64,000 nucleotides of DNA from the NCBI RefSeq assembly GCF_000193205.1, contig NC_015278.1, positions 1,488,001-1,552,000 of the forward strand, in the 5' to 3' direction. Below the pieces are notes generated by a model. It was not told the DNA's origin. It was given only the letters and a program-made list of their open reading frames with translations, and ran no database searches. Positions 56,771 to 64,000 of this stretch are shown here, one piece after another (within the stretch, counting starts at the first letter, position 1; the number at the start of each line of letters is the position of its first letter). The translations under genes were made by a program, and so were the position numbers. The DNA comes from Aerococcus sp. Group 1. Lineage in GTDB: Bacteria; Bacillota; Bacilli; Lactobacillales; Aerococcaceae.

Positions 56771-58021
56771 TTAATCATAGCGGCCAAGAAGACGTTTCAC
56801 TTTCTCATAGAGGGCTAAGAAATGTGGATGGGGTGACCAGGTAAAGGTCCCAATATTTCTTTCCGCATAGCCGTTAAAGGATTGCTTGAAATGGAGCAGA
56901 CCGTTATTTTCATCAAAGGGTTCACTAATTCCCAAGAAATTATAGACCGGAATATTATGATCTAGGGCCAGGCGGATTGATTGGTCTTGGATGAGATAAG
57001 GGGCGTTGATGATAGAATATTCCTCATCAGACCCCGAATAAAGATAGGTCATCTCATAAGGGCTCTCAATAAAGAGTGCCACCGCTAAAACCGTTTGGTC
57101 TTCTTTGGCCTGGTCCACCCAGACTTGGGCATCAGCAATCTTTTTCACTTGGGCATCATATTGGGATTGATATTCCCGTCTTTGGTTATTCTTTTTGCGG
57201 CTATTGGGATTCTTAGCAAGGTCTTCATCTAAGTCCGCCAAGATTTCCTCTAATTCTTCCTGCCGCTCGACCAAGCTATCTTGGTAGTCTTTGAAGTTGA
57301 TTTCTGCAATCACAAAGCGGGCCGCACTGCCAATGTTTTGATAAACTTCTTCAAAGTATGGGTATTCCTTAGGAGCAATTCCCAATCGCTGACAAGTCTC
57401 CTCGTAGCAAGCATAGAAGCGCGGCATTTCTTCCATTCCAGTAATTTCTCGGACCACAGTACTATACTTATGGGCTTGCTTGAGGGACTGTTGGGCCCCA
57501 TGGAGGTAGGATTTTTCTACCTTATTGGGGTCGACTGTGGTCAAATCCTTTTTATAATTCCAATCAAAGCCGGCAAACTCAGGCCTTTGGTCTTGGTAAT
57601 GGTAGGTGAAGCCTGCTGCTTGAATCCAGGATACCATGTCTTCATTAATCTTTTTGGGGTTTTGTGCCCTTTCATCAGTAACAATAATCCCAACATCTGG
57701 CTTCACGAGTAAGGAGATCCCCTTATGGGCCTTGACAAAGTCCTTAACCCCGTTCAAAAAAGTAATGATTTGGTCGCGATTGCTTAAATCGCCAGGCAGC
57801 CAACCTTCTAATTCAAAGGCTCCCCCCACATGGGTAGGTAAGCTGGCCAAAATGCAGGCTTCTAGAATCTGATCCTGGTCGTCTACTAAGGCTAAATAAT
57901 GAATGTCACGACCCCGGGCGGCTTTTAAGCGCGCCATGTCGAGCGATTGTAGGTGGTTGCTGCGGCCTAATTGTTTGATCCACTTGTCAAAATCATCTGC
58001 TGCTATTTCAACGAATTTCAT
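56771..58021 (-). CDS. FemABX-family peptidoglycan bridge aminoacyltransferase
   Basis: Adds amino acids from aminoacyl-tRNA to the lipid II stem Lys to form the interpeptide bridge. 416 residues, two GNAT-like domains split by a coiled-coil arm (~235-290: RQEELEEILADLDEDLAKNPNSRKKNNQRREYQSQY), and the MTYLYSGSDEEY region near the C-terminus, typical of FemA/FemX. Which residue it adds cannot be told. Lies 25 bases downstream of ffh, in its operon, an unusual place. Confidence 0.9.
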   Translation of the reverse strand: MKFVEIAADDFDKWIKQLGRSNHLQSLDMARLKAARGRDIHYLALVDDQDQILEACILASLPTHVGGAFELEGWLPGDLSNRDQIITFLNGVKDFVKAHKGISLLVKPDVGIIVTDERAQNPKKINEDMVSWIQAAGFTYHYQDQRPEFAGFDWNYKKDLTTVDPNKVEKSYLHGAQQSLKQAHKYSTVVREITGMEEMPRFYACYEETCQRLGIAPKEYPYFEEVYQNIGSAARFVIAEINFKDYQDSLVERQEELEEILADLDEDLAKNPNSRKKNNQRREYQSQYDAQVKKIADAQVWVDQAKEDQTVLAVALFIESPYEMTYLYSGSDEEYSIINAPYLIQDQSIRLALDHNIPVYNFLGISEPFDENNGLLHFKQSFNGYAERNIGTFTWSPHPHFLALYEKVKRLLGRYD

Positions 58022-58045
58022 TTATCCCACTAGTCTCCTTCACAT

Positions 58046-59521
58046 TTACCCTTTTTTGCCACGTTTTTTACGTTGCTTATTTAATTTTTTCTTCATGTGT
58101 TTTGCTGCTAGTTCTTGAGCCCGCTGTTTCTTGCGGCGGCCACCATCCATTCCTGGCATATTGGGCATATTCCCCATTCCATTCGGCATGCCACCCATTA
58201 AGGAAGATAAGGAACTCATATCCCCATTAGTCATGGCTGACATCATAGTCCGACTTTGGTTAAATTGTTTAATCAATTGGTTGACTTGGTTAACGGTCGT
58301 GGCCGAACCTTTAGCAATCCGCCGACGTCGGCTTTGGTTAATTTCATCCGGATGGGTGCGTTCATAGTCGGTCATGGACTGGATAATGGCCTTAGTGCGG
58401 ACCATGTCTTTAGGGTCGATATTTAACTTGTCAACAGGTAAGATTTTATTTAGGCCCGGTATCATCTTAATGATACTTTCAAAAGACCCCATCTTGTTCA
58501 TTTGATCCATTTGCTTAACGAAGTCATTAAAGTCGTAAGTGTTGGCCTGCATCTTAGCTGCCATCTCTTCGGCTTCTTTTTCATCAAATTCTTTTTGGGC
58601 CTTTTCAATCAGGGTCATCATGTCCCCCATACCCAGGATCCGGTTAGACATGCGGTCAGGATAGAAGGTCTCAATGTCTTCTAATTTTTCCCCGACCCCA
58701 GTAAACTTAATCGGTTTGCCAGTGATAGAGGCGATGGACAAGGCAGCCCCACCACGGGTATCCCCGTCTAATTTTGTCAGGACTACCCCGGTAAGTTCTA
58801 ATTCTTCATCAAAGGTCTTCGCCACATTAGCAGCTTCTTGACCACTCATGGCATCGACGGTTAAGAGAATTTCATCGGGATGAACGGCTGCTTGGATGTT
58901 TTTCAACTCATCCATCAGGGTTTGGTCGATCTGTAAACGCCCGGCAGTATCGATAAAGATAGTATCGTAATTATTTTCTTTGGCATAGGCGACTGCCTTT
59001 TGAGCAATATCGACAGGGCTGACTTGGTTACCTAGTTGAAAGACAGGTAGGTCCAACTGACGACCAATGGTTTCTAGTTGGTCAATAGCAGCAGGCCGAT
59101 AGACGTCAGCAGCCACTAAGAGGGGCTTGCGATGGTCTTCCTCCCGCAAGTGATTAGCTAATTTACCAACCGTGGTGGTTTTACCAGCCCCTTGTAGACC
59201 AGCCATCATAATAATTGTTGGCCCTGCTTCATTATAGTTAATGCCGACTTGCTCGCCGCCCAATAATTCAGTCAATTCTTCATCAACGATTTTAACAATT
59301 TGTTGGGTTGGACTCAGTGATTCTAAGACATCACTATTAAGGGCCTTATCTTGGACCTTGCGAACAAAGTTTTTAACCACTTTAAAGTTAACGTCAGCCT
59401 CTAGTAAGGCCAGGCGCACTTCCCGCATCATTTCTCGCAAGTCGCCTTCTGAGATTTTTCCCTTTTTACCGACTTTTTCTACCGCTCCTTGCAGACGGTC
59501 CGATAAACTTTCAAAAGCCAT
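58046..59521 (-). CDS. ffh: Signal recognition particle protein
   Basis: 491 residues: N domain, G domain with GLQGAGKTTTVGKLA, DTAGRLQIDQTL and TKLDGDTRGGAA, and a Met-rich M domain (~300-450) whose last ~35 residues add an unusual Gly-Met-Pro-Asn and Lys/Arg tail (GMGNMPNMPGMDGGRRKKQRAQ). Targets membrane proteins together with FtsY. Three bases follow ylxM. Confidence 0.97.
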   Translation of the reverse strand: MAFESLSDRLQGAVEKVGKKGKISEGDLREMMREVRLALLEADVNFKVVKNFVRKVQDKALNSDVLESLSPTQQIVKIVDEELTELLGGEQVGINYNEAGPTIIMMAGLQGAGKTTTVGKLANHLREEDHRKPLLVAADVYRPAAIDQLETIGRQLDLPVFQLGNQVSPVDIAQKAVAYAKENNYDTIFIDTAGRLQIDQTLMDELKNIQAAVHPDEILLTVDAMSGQEAANVAKTFDEELELTGVVLTKLDGDTRGGAALSIASITGKPIKFTGVGEKLEDIETFYPDRMSNRILGMGDMMTLIEKAQKEFDEKEAEEMAAKMQANTYDFNDFVKQMDQMNKMGSFESIIKMIPGLNKILPVDKLNIDPKDMVRTKAIIQSMTDYERTHPDEINQSRRRRIAKGSATTVNQVNQLIKQFNQSRTMMSAMTNGDMSSLSSLMGGMPNGMGNMPNMPGMDGGRRKKQRAQELAAKHMKKKLNKQRKKRGKKG

Positions 59522-59524
59522 TCC

Positions 59525-59872
59525 TTACACCTCTTTATCATCCATTATTAGTAACTTATCTATTGTTTGATTGAGTACTTCATCTTGGGCATAGTTGTTT
59601 TTGACATAGTCCCTGAGCTCCTTGATCGCCGCTTGCCGCTTACGGTAGTCAGAGGCTAAGTGTAAACGGGACTCATAATTTTCAAGGGTCTTCTCCGTTC
59701 TACGAATGTTGTCATAAACGGCCTGCCGACTCACATCGAAATAGGCCGCAATTTCACCGAGGGAGTAGTCATCTTGGTAGTAAAGACTAATATAATCTTG
59801 TTGTTTTTTAGTTAATAACTGGTAATAGAAGTCCAGTAAACGGTTAATTTCATTAGTCTTTTGAATTTCCAT
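59525..59872 (-). CDS. ylxM: YlxM family DNA-binding protein
   Basis: Helix-turn-helix protein usually just before ffh; proposed to modulate SRP gene expression or activity. 115 residues from ATG 59872 (GGAGGC upstream). Recognition region [31 protein letters not shown]. Order ftsY-ylxM-ffh is standard. Confidence 0.93.
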   Translation of the reverse strand: MEIQKTNEINRLLDFYYQLLTKKQQDYISLYYQDDYSLGEIAAYFDVSRQAVYDNIRRTEKTLENYESRLHLASDYRKRQAAIKELRDYVKNNYAQDEVLNQTIDKLLIMDDKEV

Positions 59873-59986
59873 ATCTGCCTCCATCACTAGATTACTTCTA
59901 GCTTACAATCTTTAAGAATACCGAAGTCCTTAGGGAAAGTCAATGCAGAGCCCAGTAAAATCCCCTTAAGATTAAGGCGTCCAAAA

Positions 59987-60012
59987 AAGGCTGGGACACA
60001 TTTCCCCAGCCT
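59987..60012 (-). terminator. Terminator after ftsY
   Basis: GGCTGGG/CCCAGCC stem followed by TTTTTTGG on the minus strand. It separates ftsY from ylxM-ffh. Confidence 0.8.
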
Positions 60013-60020
60013 CTTTGCTT

Positions 60021-61046
60021 TTAAACTTCAACGACATCTTTGACCAATTGATAAATAAATTTCTCTCCATCAAATGGCTGTAAATCATCCATGCCTTCGC
60101 CTAGGCCAATCAGCTTTACTGGCAGGTCTAACTCATAACGAATGGCAAAGATAACGCCACCGCGAGCGGTACCATCTAACTTGGTTAGGACTAAACCGGT
60201 AATGTCAACAGTTTTGTTAAATTCCTTAGCCTGTACTAAGGCATTTTGGCCCGTAGTAGCATCCAGGACTAGTAAGGTTTCATGGGGAGCGTCAGGGATT
60301 TCCCTTTTAATGACCCGGTTCATCTTATCCAATTCATTCATTAAGTTCTTCTTGTTTTGTAAACGCCCGGCAGTGTCAATGAGTAAATAATCATAATCTT
60401 CATTGACTGCCTTATGAACAGCATCGTAGACCACAGCAGAAGGGTCTCCATTAGCCTTCCCGCTAACCACTGGTGCCCCTACCCGTTGACCCCAAGTATT
60501 TAATTGTTCTACCGCTCCGGCCCGGAAGGTATCTCCAGCAGCTAGGAGGACTTTCTTGCCCTGGCTGATGTAGTGGTGGGCCACCTTGGCAATGGTGGTC
60601 GTTTTTCCAACTCCATTAACCCCCACAAAGAGCATCACAGTTGGTCCATCGGGATTTTCCTTTAAGGAAACTGAGCCGTCCTGACCTTTTTCATAGATCT
60701 TGACCATTTCCTCAATCACAGTGTTTTTGACATCTTCTCCCTTGGTGACATTCCGTCTTTGCACTTCCTCGCGAACAGCATCCGATAGGGCCAAGGTCAT
60801 GTCAAAGCCCACATCACTGGTAATCAAGGCTTCTTCTAAATCATCAAAGAATTCTTCATCGACCTCACGAAAACCAGCAAAGAGGTCGTTCATACGCTCA
60901 GAAAAGCTTTTCCGTGTTTTTTCGACGCCCTTGTCATACTTTTCAAAGACAATCTTCTCTTCTTCTTCCTCCCGGTTCTTGGCTTGTTCAGCGACTAGCG
61001 GATCTTCACCGGTAAAAGCTTGTTTAATACGGTCAAATAAACCCAA
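60021..61046 (-). CDS. ftsY: SRP receptor FtsY
   Basis: 341 residues: short acidic A domain (~1-45), N domain, GTPase with GVNGVGKTTTIAKVAHHY, DTAGRLQNKKNLMNEL and TKLDGTARGGVIFAI. Docks ribosome-SRP complexes at the membrane. Located 14 bases after the HAD hydrolase gene. Confidence 0.97.
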   Translation of the reverse strand: MGLFDRIKQAFTGEDPLVAEQAKNREEEEEKIVFEKYDKGVEKTRKSFSERMNDLFAGFREVDEEFFDDLEEALITSDVGFDMTLALSDAVREEVQRRNVTKGEDVKNTVIEEMVKIYEKGQDGSVSLKENPDGPTVMLFVGVNGVGKTTTIAKVAHHYISQGKKVLLAAGDTFRAGAVEQLNTWGQRVGAPVVSGKANGDPSAVVYDAVHKAVNEDYDYLLIDTAGRLQNKKNLMNELDKMNRVIKREIPDAPHETLLVLDATTGQNALVQAKEFNKTVDITGLVLTKLDGTARGGVIFAIRYELDLPVKLIGLGEGMDDLQPFDGEKFIYQLVKDVVEV

Positions 61047-61060
61047 ATTGTTTCACTCCC

Positions 61061-61873
61061 TTATGACTTCAATACCAATTCTTCAATAGCATGGGCAACC
61101 CCATCTTCCATATTGGATCTGGTAATATAGTCCGCATATTTCTTTATTGCTTCATTGCCATTAGCCATGACAACAGCTGTTCCAGCCCATTGTAACATAG
61201 CCTTGTCGTTTTCTTCATCACCAATGGCCATGACCTCGCTAACATCAATCTTTAAATAATCAGCCAAGGCTGCCAAACCCTGTCCCTTATCCACGCCCTT
61301 AGGCATGACTTCGAGCTGGTGTCCATGTGAACGCATGACGGAATAGTCTTGGTAGAGCCATTCCGGTAAGTTGGCTAACTGGTCTTCGATATGTTCCTTA
61401 GGAGTATTGGTCACGGTTTTATAGAAATGATGGTCCATTCCCAAAGCATCCAGGTCAAAAGGACCAAAAGGAAGGAAGGGCATTTGTTGGTCATAGTGAC
61501 CTGGCCAGTCTTTAGGGTACTTTAAGCGATGGACAGTATCGATATCTACCGCATCAAGGGGTAAACCTAGCGGATACATCGTGTCATAAATACGCAGCAC
61601 GTCAGCTGTTGTCATAATGGTTTCAGAAATAATCTCGCGGGAATTATTATGTAAGACCAATCCCCCATTATAAGTAATAGAGAAGTGTTTAGCGGTATTC
61701 ATTTCAAAGCGGTCCAGGGCAAATTGAATGCCTTCAATGGGCCGGCCGGTACAAATCACCACTTCAATTCCCGCTTCCACTGCTCTCCTTATGGTTCTGG
61801 CATTGGCTTCACTTATGGTCTTATCGTCTCGTAATAAGGTTCCATCTAAGTCAATAGCAATAAGTTTTATCAT
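61061..61873 (-). CDS. Cof-type HAD-IIB phosphatase
   Basis: 270 residues from ATG 61873 (AAAGGATAG upstream; an upstream in-frame extension has no site). HAD motif I LIAIDLDGTLLRDD, motif II ICTGRP, motif III/IV GDEENDKAML and the Cof-type cap. Probably a sugar-phosphate or FMN phosphatase; substrate not inferable. HAD-ftsY adjacency after smc is common in Lactobacillales. Confidence 0.92.
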   Translation of the reverse strand: MIKLIAIDLDGTLLRDDKTISEANARTIRRAVEAGIEVVICTGRPIEGIQFALDRFEMNTAKHFSITYNGGLVLHNNSREIISETIMTTADVLRIYDTMYPLGLPLDAVDIDTVHRLKYPKDWPGHYDQQMPFLPFGPFDLDALGMDHHFYKTVTNTPKEHIEDQLANLPEWLYQDYSVMRSHGHQLEVMPKGVDKGQGLAALADYLKIDVSEVMAIGDEENDKAMLQWAGTAVVMANGNEAIKKYADYITRSNMEDGVAHAIEELVLKS

Positions 61874-61979
61874 GCAATCTATCCTTTTTAAATCCTTACA
61901 AAATTTCTTTTTCATTATATCACATATCAAGCAAATAACCCATTTTAGGAAAATATGAGCTGACGGCAAAATCTTAACT

Positions 61980-62016
61980 AAAAAAGAGTTTGGAACAAGA
62001 ATCCTAAACTCTTTTT
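61980..62016 (-). terminator. Terminator after smc
   Basis: AAAAAGAGTTTGG/CCTAAACTCTTTTT stem. On the minus strand it is followed by TTAGTTAAG; lies past the repeat region, ~340 bases after smc. Confidence 0.7.
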
Positions 62017-62038
62017 AAAATACGAACTATCTAATCAA
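62017..62038 (+). repeat. 22-nt repeat shared with the valS-glmS gap
   Basis: Identical, base for base, to 11871-11892 (core TACGAACTATCTAATC). In both places it immediately follows a terminator hairpin. Part of the repeat family in this window. Confidence 0.75.
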
Positions 62039-62086
62039 AACGTGTCCAAAAGTCAGCCCTGACGTCCACTTCACACAGGGTGTAAG

Positions 62087-62182
62087 ATTTGGCGTATAGG
62101 CTTGGATGGTTGAAGCAAGTCAGAATAAAAGCGAAGCATTCGCTTGTTTCTGACTTGTGAAACCACTCCAAGTCTGCCAAAT
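62087..62182. repeat. ~96-nt imperfect palindrome
   Basis: Arms ATTTGGC...GCCAAAT, GCTTGGATGGTT/AAACCACTCCAAG, CAAGTCAGAA/TTCTGACTTG and AAGCGAA/TTCGCTT around a three-base loop. It is one of three such long palindromes in intergenic gaps here; a smaller GATAGGC/GCCTATC palindrome follows at ~62208-62225. Confidence 0.75.
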
Positions 62183-62239
62183 TGAACCCAAGAACGAACG
62201 ATGTGCGATAGGCTCCCGCCTATCTTCATAGTTTGTTCC

Positions 62240-62326
62240 AGTTGCTATAGCTGTTCGAAGCGCAAGCGAGTTACAGATATAGTATGCATAGCTCTTCAAG
62301 GCTCTTTTGACTTTTGTCACACTCTC
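62240..62326 (-). repeat. Dispersed repeat copy, inverted
   Basis: On the minus strand: GAGTGTGAC, then AGCTATGCATACTATATC and TTCGAACAGCT, matching the copies at 1993-2057 and 27798-27958. Together with the palindrome it fills the 481-base gap between smc and the HAD gene; no protein seen. Confidence 0.7.
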
Positions 62327-62354
62327 CTTGACTAGGATTTAAACGGCTACTCTA

Positions 62355-64000
62355 CTAATTCAATTGATCATCGACATCTTCTAAACGCACCGAAGCCAGT
62401 TGAGAAATTCCCTCTTGTTGCATGGTCACTCCATAGAGAATATTAGCGGCCTCCATGGTCCCCTTACGGTGGGAAATGACAATGAATTGGGTTTTTTGGG
62501 CGAATTTTTGCAAGTAACGACCATAGCGGGCCACATTGGCATCATCAAGGGCCGCTTCCACTTCATCAAGAATAGAGAAAGGCACCGTTTTAACATCTAA
62601 AATGGCAAAGAGCAGGGCGATAGCGGTCAGAGCCCGCTCACCCCCCGATAACAAGCTCAAGAGCTGGAGTTTCTTTCCAGGCGGTTGGGCCATGATTTCG
62701 ACCCCAGTATTCAGTAAGTCATTGGGATCGGTGAGCTTGAGGGTCGCCTTACCTCCACCAAAGAGAGCCGGAAAAATACTTTCAAAGGCGTCACGGATAG
62801 CTTCAAAGGTGGTCTTAAAGCGGGTAGAGACTTCACTATCCATTTCAGCAATGGTTTGATAGAGATTTTCACGAGCATCGATAGCATCTTGGCGTTGCTT
62901 ATCGATAAAGCAAAAGCGCTCATACACCTCATCATATTCCTCAATGGCCTGCATATTGACTGGCCCTAGGCTGTCAATGGCCTGCTTTAATTGCTTAACC
63001 CGGCTGGAGGCTTGGTCAATCGACATGGTTAACTGACTTTCTGCCCGCGCCCGTTCATAGGTCAAACCGTATGATTCACTTAATTGTTCCAGGTGATTAT
63101 CAATCGACACCTCATAGCGACTGACACTGGCCTCTAGCTTAGCAATACTTTGTAAGTTGCTTTGAATTTCTAAGTTCAGTTGACTAATCATTTGGTTGGC
63201 CGCTTCAACCTTTTGACTGGCTTCCTGGCGTTCTTCTTTGGCTGTTTTTAACTGAGTCTGGATGTCTTTACTTTGCTTTTGGAAGCTTTGCAATTGGGCC
63301 TCTAAATGCTTTTTCTTCTCCTCCTGGTCGCTATCATTGGTCAGGGCTTGGCTTAGTAAGTTAGAAAGTTCTTGATAGGCCTTTTCCTGGTCAGCGAGCT
63401 CTGCGGACAAGCTAGCTTTTTGATCCTTAGCCTGCTTAAATTGCTCCTTGGTGACCGCAAAGTCAGTTGCAATCTGTTGAAAATCTTCTTGCAGCCGGGC
63501 TTTTTGCTGGCCTTTTTCTTCATCAGAGAGTAAACGAGCATCGATCTTGGCCTTGGCTGCTTGAATTTTTTCCTGTAAGTGAGTCAGTTTTTCTTGGCTG
63601 GTGGCCAAGTCTGCCTGACTCTGCTTAACATCCTCTTGGCTGAGATTTTTCTCATAATCTTGGCCTTGGACTTCCTTAGCCAATTTCTCCAGCTCTTGAG
63701 TTAAGTGCTCCCTTTCAGTCTGGCTAGAACGCAGGTCATAGCGAGACTCACTACCTTTTTCTTTCAAGCTTTCTAAGGCCTGGGACATCTGATCTTGGCC
63801 TTGCTGCTGGGTCGCTATCCGGCTAGCCGCTTCTTGGTAAGCAACTTCCATGGACTCAATCGCTTGGCTTAAGCTTTGGATGTCATTTTTACGACTAAGG
63901 AGGGAGGTCTGGTTCCGCTTATTAGCGCCCCCGGTTAAGGATCCGCCTGCATTAACGAGGTCCCCGGTCAAAGTGACGACCCGGTAACGAGCATGGAGGG
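62355..64000 (-). CDS. smc: Chromosome segregation protein SMC (5' end beyond window)
   Basis: The last ~548 residues of SMC. The open frame continues past base 64000. It begins in the hinge (YRVVTLTGDLVNAGGSLTGG), followed by ~350 residues of coiled coil and the C-terminal ATPase lobe with signature LLSGGERALTAIALLFAIL and Walker B FSILDEVEAALDDANVARY. Condensin core for chromosome organisation; smc-ftsY proximity is normal in Firmicutes. Confidence 0.97.
   Translation of the reverse strand, partial: LHARYRVVTLTGDLVNAGGSLTGGANKRNQTSLLSRKNDIQSLSQAIESMEVAYQEAASRIATQQQGQDQMSQALESLKEKGSESRYDLRSSQTEREHLTQELEKLAKEVQGQDYEKNLSQEDVKQSQADLATSQEKLTHLQEKIQAAKAKIDARLLSDEEKGQQKARLQEDFQQIATDFAVTKEQFKQAKDQKASLSAELADQEKAYQELSNLLSQALTNDSDQEEKKKHLEAQLQSFQKQSKDIQTQLKTAKEERQEASQKVEAANQMISQLNLEIQSNLQSIAKLEASVSRYEVSIDNHLEQLSESYGLTYERARAESQLTMSIDQASSRVKQLKQAIDSLGPVNMQAIEEYDEVYERFCFIDKQRQDAIDARENLYQTIAEMDSEVSTRFKTTFEAIRDAFESIFPALFGGGKATLKLTDPNDLLNTGVEIMAQPPGKKLQLLSLLSGGERALTAIALLFAILDVKTVPFSILDEVEAALDDANVARYGRYLQKFAQKTQFIVISHRKGTMEAANILYGVTMQQEGISQLASVRLEDVDDQLN

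Noticed and set aside
62120..62320. 66-residue frame in the smc-HAD gap
   Set aside because: It is made entirely of the palindrome and repeat words and lacks a ribosome site.

Overview
The window is a stretch of low-GC Gram-positive (Firmicutes, order Lactobacillales) chromosome. Gene order, protein style and terminator style suggest an Aerococcus-like organism, but the genus is an inference that cannot be proven from the sequence alone. Almost all genes lie on the minus strand. Only mnmM, its membrane-protein neighbour, yfhO, a DUF1189 gene and zwf are on the plus strand. No tRNA, rRNA, CRISPR array, prophage or conjugative element was seen.

Layout, left to right. 1-5.3 kb: replication and repair cluster (hotdog protein, polA, mutM, coaE, nrdR) read leftwards off the window edge. 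5.5-9.4 kb: a secreted five-LysM glucosaminidase, mnmM, a membrane protein and radC. 9.5-14.8 kb: glmS with a glmS ribozyme leader, and valS with a T-box leader. 14.9-20.1 kb: 3-methyladenine glycosylase, rhodanese-like protein, glucokinase, rhomboid protease, a zinc-independent L33 and a class B penicillin-binding protein. 20.2-28 kb: yfhO, a methyltransferase, a DUF1189 protein, a DEAD-box helicase and zwf. 28-35.1 kb: nrnA, ytoI, dinB, comN, yajC and a tgt gene split by an IS3-family (IS150-like) element. 35.3-46.7 kb: two tandem clpB paralogues, a four-gene 2-oxo-acid/acetoin dehydrogenase operon with a cre site, and a LysR regulator. 46.9-50.5 kb: an acidic protein with a stress-type promoter, a MaoC protein, then rpsP-khpA-rimM-trmD-rplS. 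50.6-64 kb: a floA/nfeD membrane module, a heterodimeric ABC exporter and a FemABX transferase lying between rpsP and ffh-ylxM-ftsY, then a Cof-type HAD hydrolase and smc running off the right edge.

Three RNA-level controls are visible: the glmS ribozyme, the valS T-box and a probable L19 leader. Two DNA-level controls stand out: CtsR-type heptads before clpB1 (and degenerate ones before the acidic protein) and a perfect cre site before the dehydrogenase operon.

Two features are most notable. First, five or six genes (MaoC-like, mutM, radC, DUF1189, floA and perhaps the membrane protein after mnmM) are each broken by a net -1 frameshift, usually in a homopolymer. This points either to homopolymer under-calling in the assembly or to real gene decay and switching. 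Second, several intergenic gaps hold ~95-100-nt imperfect palindromes and short shared blocks (for example GCATACTATATC three times) that look like a dispersed non-coding repeat family.
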